This document shows, one piece after another, positions 1 to 10,300 of a stretch of 64,000 nucleotides of DNA (the first letter of the stretch is position 1; each line of letters opens with the position of its first letter). This DNA is from Zonotrichia leucophrys gambelii (lineage: Eukaryota > Chordata > Aves > Passeriformes > Passerellidae): assembly GCF_028769735.1 (NCBI RefSeq), contig NC_088177.1:18978599-19042598 (forward strand), read 5' to 3'. Under the pieces are notes generated by a model that saw only the letters and a list, made by a program, of their open reading frames with translations, ran no database searches and was not told the DNA's origin. Position numbers and translations under genes: made by a program.

Positions 1-3000
1 GAGTTTTAATAATGTAAAAATGAATGCTGCTACTTCTCAAGATTGGTTTTAATCTCTCTTCCCAGTGCAAAGCAGAAGCACTATTTGTAGCAGGTCAGTC
101 TCAGTTCAGCCAAAGAGAGAGGGGGTGAATAAAAGGTGATTTGGCTAAATGTTTTCTGGAGCACCAGGCCAACACCAAGCTATTGAATTGAAAGGGCAAA
201 CTCATTTGTAAAACCTTTGAGAAGTTTACTACATAAGCAAACACCATAAAAGTTAATGCTTGCATTTCCAGTGCTTCTCATAGCTTTAGTTTCCTGTACC
301 ATGGGGCAACTTCTATAGAAATCCAAGCACTGGGCAGTTCCACCCTGGAAGTGACTCCATGACCCTTCTACACTGCAGCTATAAAACATTTCCTAACTGC
401 AGATTCCTCCCACAAGTCAAAACTATGATTAAACACATTTCAATAAACCCCATAAAATTTATGACCATGCTATAAAAAAGATGGACTAGAAATTAAAATT
501 GTTAAATCGTGCAGAAAGACATGTCCAAAAGAGGAACTAGAAAACTTTCTCAGATATTGATTTAAATCTTTATTTATAAAGATTATTTGACACTGATCTA
601 CATCTTATCAGTTTTGTTCCCCTACTCCCTCAAAGGCCAATTTCCCATTGATGTTCACATATTTTACTAACAGGTTAACTGAACATAGGAAAAACAAGGG
701 AAATTCGGATACTGGAGAATAACCCATATGCAGGGGTGGTGCTCTCAGAAGGCTTTCTTCAAGGAAGGTTCATGGGAGAAGAAAATATCAGACAACATTT
801 TACATACACACCTATCTCAATCTTACTGTTTCTGTACTCTCTAGATAAACTTTTACTCCCCAATGTGTGTCTCACATTTCAGCTACCATCTGGCTCCAAA
901 CACTGAGCTAAAACCTGCAGTACCTATAGCACACTTCTTGTAGAAGTCAAAACTATTCCTGCACCTTCTGAATCAGCCCTAGAGAATCCAAGTTGCTCTA
1001 AAGAGATTTCATAAATTTTTCCTTCAGTGAGTCAGAAGACTCTAGTGAAGATTAACCTGAAAAAGCAATACTGACTAAAGTCTTAGAAAAAGATAATATA
1101 GTTATAAAGCACTGAAAATTGTTCTTGTCTTTGTAAAAGTTCTTTGAGCAATTTCAGCTGGATGCAGAAAGAGTTGGGGCACCTCAAGATAGAATATAAT
1201 TCTGAAGACATTCTGCCACTAGAGAAACTCTAATTCAAATCTGAATTCTGAGAAAGGTGAGGGAGTTGCTTTACAACTGGAAACCACAGACAATTGTATG
1301 TGTTTATTCCTTTGTGCACAAAGTTAAAAAATATGCAAAATATTGCCATCTATATTGAAAATATCCAAACTTCAACACAAATAAACTGTTATTCCTGCTA
1401 TTTTTCATTTGTTGAGAGCAGCTGACTCCTCACAAGTACTTGGGAAGACTAAACTAGGTCTGCTCCTCTGTACAATTCCAGGATGCAAGACATTAGGCCA
1501 CAAGTAACACAAACAAAATTTTAACAAAGAAGATTCTAACAACAAAGAAGACTCTAACTTGATTAAGAGAAGACAAAACTCATTATTTCCAAAAGCAAGC
1601 CAAATAAATGAGCATACTATTCTCAGATGCCAAATTTTAGTGCCATGTAAGTATGCAATTTAAAAAATTGCATCAAGTCATTAACACAGTACTTTTTCCA
1701 TTGCTAAAATTGGAATGCTGTCAAGCCAGCTAATAGCAATCAACATATTCTGCATCTCAAGGTTAATGAAACAGTTCTATTCTTATAGCAAACATGACCA
1801 CACTGAATTGCTGCCAAAACATTCCTGGGACCAGCGCTCAGAAGCAGAGGCCAAATCCTTCAGCACTATCCAGTAGGAGATGAAGGACAAAGGATTATCA
1901 ACTGAAAAACAAATCCATGTGAACACAAACATTGCCTATCACAATTAACATTTGCTGTGTGCCTAACACCTCTTATTTTCAGCCAATTGTATCCCTATAG
2001 AAATCTATTTAGTGCTTGTGTTTCTCTCATGTAAAGAAAAAATATTTAAAAGAGTATGCCAACATAATCCTAAAACCAACTGCAACAATCATAAACAACC
2101 CTGCAACAGACTTTCAATCATTAAAAGTGGTATAAGAAGAAATTAAGAAAACAAAGAAAATAACCCTGCCCCCATCTTCTGGATTGTTTTTCTTCTGGGA
2201 TGAGGGAAAGGCTTCAGAGAGGAAGCTGGAGAACACCTCCTGGCGCATCAGGAATCCCATGGGGATCATGAAGCCGGCCACAACATTCCCTCATCCTGTT
2301 TTATCTACAGTTACACCAAACCAGGCTCACTTACTCTCTCCGTCTGTCATTTTTAACAGCTTATGCTCTCCAAAGTGGCAACACTACCTGTTAAATACAC
2401 GTATATATGCTTTATGTACATGCATACATGCATACTGTTGAATACCACAGCTTGATAGTTAAGATTTATTTAAGTCCTACCCATTTGGATGTCGTCTATA
2501 TCATCCCTAATACAATGTAAAAACAGCAAATGCCTAATTGAAGTTTCCCTTAGCCTGAAACTATCAGTGTTACCTACATTTAAGACTTTAATAAAAAGAC
2601 ATTATCAATTTTTAGAATTAACTTTATAATAAAGACATTATTAATTCCTAATTTTTTATGTAAATGCACAATCAAAACATTACTATCTCTATGCATCTTT
2701 TCCCACAAATTTTCTTTTTTCAGAAGAAATGAGGTACTTGAATAGTTATGTTATGATCTCAAAGGAAGCAAGAACTATAATGAATTACCTATTTGTTTGT
2801 TAAGAGTATAAAATACAATAAATGCTCTTGAGGCATTCTGCTAATGTCTCATTCTGCTAAGTTCTCTGCTAATTTTCATTATAAAGGTTGTAATCAGCTT
2901 CTTTTAAGACTCAAGATTGTTTTGTATAAAGTATACTTGAAGGGAATTTGAATAAAATTTAACTGAAATCGCCAAGTTGATCCATGGCTGATCACCCAAA

Positions 3001-3850
3001 AAAGTAGTTTCAGTTCCTTGACCTACACCCAAGCCAGTGCTCAGCATTTTAAGTCATAATTCTGTATTAGAATTAATCAAACTCCTCTGTATGACTCAGT
3101 CACCAGAATATCACTAACAATCAAACAAAAAAAAGGATGCTTTCTTTTTTGTAGCCATATCTGTGAAAATGCTCTATTTGCGTCTTCTTGGAAAACTAAT
3201 CAACAAATCACAATTATCATTGCAGAAAGACAGCACTTCTACTGCACAATATTAATTCCAAAAGCCCGCTATTAGAGGCAAACCACCATCAGGAAACTCT
3301 GTGGTTTTCCAATGCTCTTCAAACTACATTTTCAGATACTCATAACAGAAATTCGATAAACAGATACCGTTCTAATAATCATACTGCTATTAGAGTGGAA
3401 AATTTTCAGGTATTAGAAAATAATTTTTTTTCAATTTTGCTCCAGTGTCAGAAATGTAATTAAAAAGAAGTTCTGCCCATTTTAACTAAGAGCTACGTCT
3501 TTTGAAAGAACACAAGTATCCAAAAACAAACCTAACATCTACCGTTGCTTTCTAATGTTGCCTTAATTTATTAGTGTATCAAATATATGCATCAGACTGT
3601 CATAATCAGTCAACAGTAACTGTGAAACATAACCAAGAGATAGGCAACAGCTGAAGATTGCATTAAAGATAAAAACACGAGCACGCCACTCCACATACAT
3701 TTCACCACTAGCACGGACTACAGAGTAAACGACACTTACTGACAGACATCGGTACTCCAGTTTAATCAGCTGATAAAAATGTAACAATGTGATTAAGAAG
3801 TTGCTATCAGCCAAAATTTCCTTCCATAGCCTTCCATATACAAGCAAGAC
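1..3850. other. non-coding stretch, probably TRAK2 intron 1
   Basis: A/T-rich sequence with no exon chain I can support. By synteny TRAK2 lies here on the minus strand, and its long first intron would cover this stretch. I looked for the TRAK2 N-terminal coding exon and did not find it. One G/C-richer coding-like patch at about 2190-2300 is reported in the findings. Assignment to TRAK2 is inference from gene order only. Confidence 0.4.
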
Positions 3851-5050
3851 AACAACTAAGATGTCACCGAGGGCTGTCTCGTGTTGCGGTGACACGACCC
3901 TGCAGGGAGCCCGCTCGGTGAGGGCACCCCGGGCCGCTGAAGGTCACCCTCACCGCCGCCCCCGCTTACACTGGAGCAGACGGAGCTCAACACAGCGCTA
4001 CGCTACATTAAAGCATCACCACAGCCAAAAGAGTCCTGTCAGCTGCCAACCCGGACAGGCGCCGGAATTTCTTCTTCGCCCGGGACCGCGGGGCCAGCCC
4101 CGGACACCCCCTCACGCTCGGGCCCCGCGCTCCGACCCCAGCCAGCCTCAGGAAAGCCGCCGCACGCCCGGCGCGGCCCGCCGCACCTTCCAGCCCGGGT
4201 GGTGCCACGGCCCGCCGGGGAACGGCGCCAGGGGCGACAGGAGGGAGGGTTAACCCTGCAGGGGTGTGAGGCACGGAGCGCGCCGCTCGCCCGTGAGGCG
4301 GCAGAGCACCGCCGGCCCGGCGCCGAGCGCTCGCTCACCCGGCCCACGCTGCGCTCCCTCCGGTACCGCTCCTTCCCGCCGCAGGCCTGCATGCAACACA
4401 GCGGCGACTGAGGAAGGGCCCCGATGGCTTCCGCTCGGCTCCCGCCCAGAACTACAGCCCCCGGCGAGCTGCTGCCAGTGACGAGCCCCACAATGCGCCG
4501 GGCCGCGTGGTGCGGGCGGCCCCCGCCGCTGGGCCCGGCGGGGCCGGGAGCGGGGCGGGGTTCTGGCGGGAGGCGCGGCGGCGGCGCCGGCCCCCGGCCC
4601 TGAGTCCGGCGGCGGCGGCGGGCAGGAACGGGCGCTGCCGCCCTGTAAGGCGGCTCGGCTGCGCCGAGGCTCTGCGCCGGCCGCGCCCTCTGCCCCGCTG
4701 CGGGGGCAGCCGGGCGGGCCGGGGAGAGGGAGCGGCGCGCACCGAGCTCGGCAGGCGGCTGCGGGAAGCGGAGCCCTGTCCCGGCCGCCGCGGGAGGCCA
4801 GAGGGAGACGGGGGCCCAGCGAGAAAGGCGAGGTACGAACTTAACGGAGCGAGTGAGAAACTGAGGGGGAGCCTGCGGGGCGTCCTTCCGCACATTGCGG
4901 TGCTTTGTCACGGACGGATCATTTCACTCGAGATACACGGCCGAGAGCTGCCTCAGTCGCTGCGAACGCTGAAGTAGGAGCTGCCGCTCAGCGTCAGCAG
5001 AACCCAGTAACGCGCGTTCCCCGTACCGGGGCTCGGCTCCGGAGCCTTCA
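3850..5050. promoter_or_regulatory. CpG island, candidate TRAK2/STRADB bidirectional promoter
   Basis: G/C rises sharply between about 3,870 and 5,050 with dense CpG, densest at 4,090-4,830, in an otherwise A/T-rich region. STRADB lies rightward on the plus strand and TRAK2 is expected leftward on the minus strand, which fits a divergent promoter. A possible untranslated STRADB exon 1 could use the donor at about 4832 (GAG|GTACGA). A possible TRAK2 exon 1 could use a GTGAGG donor on the minus strand near 3,950. Long open frames in the island are composition artefacts. The exact start sites are not visible. Confidence 0.7.
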
Positions 5051-6002
5051 CACTCCCCTAGCTCACAGACACAGGTTTCTGTGGGTTTTTCTGCCATGCA
5101 CTGTTTGCTAGCTGAAGCTTTGGACAAAGTGCGATGGATGTATCATTTTACCTGTACAACACTGTCACTATCTACAGTAAAAAAAAAAAAGCCTGCGATA
5201 CTGAAGGAAAAATGTGGGGGCAGGGAAAAAGTTTATATGGGGACATGATCCAAAGCCATATTGAAAGATGGAAACAATGTCAACCTACGTAAGAAAAAAA
5301 ATAAAAACCTTAAAACTGTAGTGTTATTTGAGTAAATGTACATCACGGATGTTTCTGTTGGCTGCCTATACATATACATCTTTGAAGCAAGCCTACAATA
5401 ATTTGACTTTGGTATATCATAGTTATTAAGACTGTATTCTTTAGCTGAGCTTTCATGGTGTCATATTGCAAGCAGCAGAATAAATTGTCTTGTGTAGCAG
5501 AATGAGGCATCTTCTCTCCAGGATGCTGTAGCCATTACAGTGCTAGGCAGTATCCTGAAGCACCTGCATTCTGTTTTTTGTTTTTCCTACTCTGCTACAA
5601 ACTTCTTCAGTGAAGTTGCAAAGTTGTTTAAGTCAAGTGCAAATCCTCTGAAGGTGCCCAGTACCTGATAGGGATTGACTTTTGTCTCTGTTTGGTATCT
5701 CTAATAAGGAATTACAGCAGATCTTTGGGGTAAAAATGTTACTGGAACGGCTTGGATATTTGGCAGTGAATGGAGTGGTGGGGGCTTGTTAGCTTTTCAA
5801 GAGTGTTCCTTTGATTAAGTAGTATACATGATTTAAATGCAGGATATACTCAAGCTTAGCTCCTTAATAAAAAAAAATATCAGTTTCTGGTATAGTGCTT
5901 CAGCTTTTATAGGTTAACTTTCATACAAAAATTGCATATTAACATGGAATAATTACCTGCATATGACTTTTTATCAGCTACCAAGTAGGATTCCTCATGG
6001 TG

Positions 6003-6662
6003 GCTGGAAAGCTACCTCTCAGGAAAGGACCTGGGGTTGCTGTTTGACAGCTGGCTGAACGTGAGCCAGCAGTGTGCCCAGGTGGCCAAGGCCAGTGACT
6101 TTCTGGTTTGTATCAGCAGTGGTGTGGCCAGCAGGACCTGGGAAGTAATTGTCCCTCTGTAGTTCCTGGTGAGGCCAGTTTGCATCTCAAGTTCTGCATT
6201 CAGTTTTGACCCCCACACAAGAAGAACAACATTGAGGCACTGGAGGGTGTTCAGAGAAGAGCAGCAGAGCTGGTGAAAGGAGTGGCTGAAGGAGTTTAGC
6301 CAGGCTAAGAGGAGGCTCAGTCAGGGGGACCTTCTTACTTTACAGTTACATGAAAGAAGATTTTAGTGAGGTGGGAGTTGGCCTCTTCTCTGACATAACA
6401 AGAAATAGGATGACAGTAACTGGCCTCAAGTTACACCAAGGGAGGTTTAGATTGGATATTAGGAGAATTTTCTTCACTGAAAGGGTTGTCAGCCATTGGA
6501 ACAGGCTGCCCAGAGAAGTGGGGGAGTCACTGTCCCTGGCAGTAATCAAAATCGTGTAGATGTGCTGCTTAGGGACATGGTTTAATGGTGGGCCTGGCAG
6601 TGTTAGGTTAATGGTCAGATCCTGTGATCTGTGAGGTCTTTTCCAACCATAATGATTTTACT
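6003..6662 (+). mobile_element. CR1 LINE fragment, 5'-truncated, sense to plus strand
   Basis: The sequence follows the 3' half of an avian CR1 non-LTR retrotransposon. It starts in the end of ORF2 (region around GGACCTGGGGTTGCTG) and continues through the conserved 3' untranslated part (for example GGAACAGGCTGCCCAGAGAA). It ends near 6,660 in a degraded 8-bp terminal repeat. It is 5'-truncated and carries many changes, so it is an old inactive copy. It lies in the probable first STRADB intron. Confidence 0.9.
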
Positions 6663-7338
6663 GTTGAAGACTTGCTTATAGCTAAGGTAAAATAGCCCCA
6701 TTCTGTACTTACAGAAACTTTGATACTCTTACTAGGCATCTCTCCCACTGCCTAAGCCTCCAAAGCATCAGACATAAAATTTGCTAGAGGACTTTCGGAG
6801 AGGCTACTCTGATCTGTGAGGGAATTGTTTTTTTTTTTTTTCTTTTTAACTGAAATCCCTTACAATACTATTTCCTACCTCACTTGTGAAATGTAAAGTG
6901 CAATTGCTTCTGTCTTGCTTTTTTTTGTGAGCTTAGTTCAGCTGCACACCGCCAAGCCAAGATCTGCCTAGCACAGCTGTGCTCCTTTAAAACAACAGAC
7001 AATGGTTTCTTTTCCAACAAACTGCCAAGGATTCATAAGTCTGTTCTTTTTTACTTTTTGCACTTCTGCAGTTAATTTGCAAGTAAATTGATTGTTCAGA
7101 ACTGGCAGTAAAATTCCTAAATCCATAAATTAAAAAGGAACACGAGTTGACGTGTAGTCCTCAGTGTGGAGTCTGAAATTGATATGGTAGTTAAATAGAA
7201 GCAGACTTTTGCTGAGCTGGAGTTCTGGGGTTTTTTGTGTGATAGCTGACAGGAATGCCTCACAGTTATGATTAAGGAGATTTAAGTTTATCACAGGTTT
7301 ATGTATCATCTTACTTTGCTACTTTATTTATTTCCTAG

Positions 7339-7395
7339 GATAAATGGGTGTGTATGACTTTTCCCCTGATCTAAAGCGGTTCCATGTCTTGTTTG
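7339..7395 (+). CDS. STRADB: STRADB exon with start codon (coding 7384-7395)
   Basis: Acceptor TTTCCTAG|G at 7338 and donor TTTG|GTAAG at 7396. Bases 7339-7383 are 5' untranslated and contain an upstream ATG at 7344 in another frame. The last 12 bases encode M-S-C-L, phase 0. Confidence 0.88.
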
Positions 7396-10300
7396 GTAAG
7401 TTTGTCTTTAAAAATTTTGGCTGTTGTACCTTGTTACCCAGCTATACCTTAATATGAAAAGCCCTGATGAAATGTCTTGTTTGTGGGGATTTCCACAGTG
7501 CTGACATGTTTGAACTTCACTGTGTCTGCTTTTGGTGAAGGAGACTTTAATGTCTCTTCTCTCTAGGTCTGCCGTGTGTGTGCTTCATGCTATTTCTTAA
7601 CCTCTTGATTGATTGACTTGCAGCAGAAGACTTTCTGAACTGCTGCTTATAAGACCTACTTTTTTACATTTTTGTACTGCCATATTTAACAAAAAAAAAA
7701 TTGCAGCAACTCCACCAACACTCACTTGTTTCTGTTCTTAAGGACTGCTCCTGTATTCTGCGTACACCAGTTGAATCAATCAGACCAGAAGAGCTATCTC
7801 AGAGCAGCACCCATGAATGCCTGGTAAGAATAGAAACTTTAACTCCCAAGGTTAAATATAAAGCTGGTGCATATTAAAAATAGCCTTATTAGGGAATACT
7901 TCTTGAAATGTTGACAATAAAAATAAAGAGAGTACTTTGGGGCTTCCACTCTGGTAGAAGACCATAGGTATCTAAGTGTTAATCTTGTGCCAGTTTGAAA
8001 ACAAACACACACAAAAGTTGTAACTCCTAAAGCTAAGTCTTAATAATGGTAAAAGTACCAGCTTGAATGTTCTTATTTGAGTACTGGACTTTAGCATTAA
8101 TAATATTTTTGCATTAATTTTAAAAATATAAATGATTTTAAATTGCATAGTGACTTTGAGAACTGTTTCTTCTCTCTGTTAGGCGGATTCTGATCTAGCC
8201 TGGATTCCCCCATCTACAGGAAAGAATGAAATGGTATTTTGCTCTTCTAATGTCTCTCATTATGAACTCCAGCTGGAAATAGGTAACATAAATGAACCTT
8301 AAAATATTTCTTCTTCCTTATCAATTGCTAACTGCAGTAAATATTAAGTTTGGAACATGAAGGACTATTCCTATGTCTTCTTAGTTGAGAAAAGTGCAGA
8401 GCATTGCTTATATTTTAGTAATATCTTATTTCAAGATCTAAGACAAATCAACAATTACCTGGAATTGTCTCTTGATGTTTGTGCATGTACTTGTCAGTTT
8501 TCCAAATCTGTGGTATGTGACAATAAATACAGCCTTAAGTAACATCATCACCTTGTCCCTTGGGTACCCATGTTGGTTGTTCCAAGGATGGCTGCCTTAG
8601 ATCCATATGCCTGCATATGTTTATGTCAATATGCATATAAGTGTTCATTTGGATGTATAATTGATGCTGATGTATGTTTCAAACACTTTTAGTTGTTCTC
8701 AAAATAGCAGAGCCATGCTTCACTAATTTGCTGCATATATTTTGCTGCAATTACTTAAGGTCTTGGCATTCTGAAACAAAAGGACACACTGCTATCAATT
8801 CCAATTTTAAAACTGGAAAATTATCTCTAAACATGAAGAAGACCATGTGATGGCTTATTATGCTTTCCAATGTTAAGGTAGCCATTTCTGGTTTCAGGAA
8901 GGAGGTTCAACAATTTAACCTCAGTCTACCTTGCACGGCATACACCTACAGACAGGCAAGTTGCTGTAAGGATCACAGACCTCGAAAATTGCTCTGAAGA
9001 GCACTTGAAAGCCTTACAGGTAAAGGAACAGCATTTCTGCACAAAGCCCAATAAAGATAGTGAGGAATACAAGTGAGATTGCTGAGCAAAGGTAGCCTTT
9101 GTTTGAACTGGGTCATTTCAGTCTAGTTTTTCCCTCCAAAGGATTAGAATATAATAAACATAATGCATGTGTAAATTTGAGAGTTGCTTTCTGAAGACCA
9201 CAGCTGACAATTGCTTTAAAAATTGCTTCTGTAATTGTACAACTTATTTGAAACATCTTCTAAATAACATGTACTGTTATTTAACACCAGAAGTTTGGAC
9301 TATGAACAAACTAGATTTACTTCTGACAAATGCAATTATGGACAAGCTATTTACATTTCTGTTGCAGGCTATGCACATCACCTGCAATCATAAATGTGTA
9401 TAAATGCAAAGAAACAATCTGATTACTAATTAATTACTAGTTAATGTATAATTAATAACTAATTACTAGTTAATGCTCTTGGTAGGAGTGCTGTTCTGTG
9501 GTTAACACATCCACTTTCATTTAATTCCATAGAATGAGGTGGTTTTATCACACTTTTTCCAGCATCCCAACATAATGACATTTTGGACAGTGTTTACAGC
9601 TGGAAGCTGGCTTTGGGTCATCTCCCCATTCATGGCCTATGGTAAGAACTGTTAACTGCAATTTTGGAATAGGAGAAAGGACTGGTACAAATTGGACCAC
9701 CTGGTCCATGAGAGGTTTCTCTTTAATCATCTCCTGTCTTGTAGAAAAAACAGACTCTCCCAAACCACTTCTTTAGAGAAAACTTCCTCCCCAGTGAAGA
9801 CTGGTATTTGAACTGCATTAAATTCCACTTAGCCCTAGCACCCACCATGTGAGGAATGGTAACTGGGAGATGTATTTGACTGTATACAGCTTCTGCTAAC
9901 CTAAATAGAAGACCTGTCTACATTGAGTACAGGTTGGGCACAGACTTGCAGTTAACAGGAGCATGGCATGGGGCATCAGTTACATCCATGTAATGATGCA
10001 CCAGAGTCAATATTGAATGCTGCTCTTGATGAGTCTGTACAGTGAAGGAAACACAGATAAGTCATTTAATAGGACTTGTTAGGCCTAGCTAGGTTTTTTT
10101 TTTCACTTCCAGGTTCAGCTAGACACCTGCTGAAGACTTACTTTCCTGAAGGAATGAGTGAAGCTTTGATAGGGAACATTCTGTTTGGTGCAATCAGAGG
10201 ATTAAATTACATGCACCAGAATGGATATATTCACAGGTAGGAGAATGTCAATAGGTAAGAACTAGGACTAGGACACAAGAACTAGAACCAGCATCTTATC

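Noticed and set aside
4039..4977. Several 150-290 residue open frames in the first CpG island
   Set aside because: Overlapping Arg/Pro/Ala-rich frames on both strands reflect high G/C with few stops, not genes.
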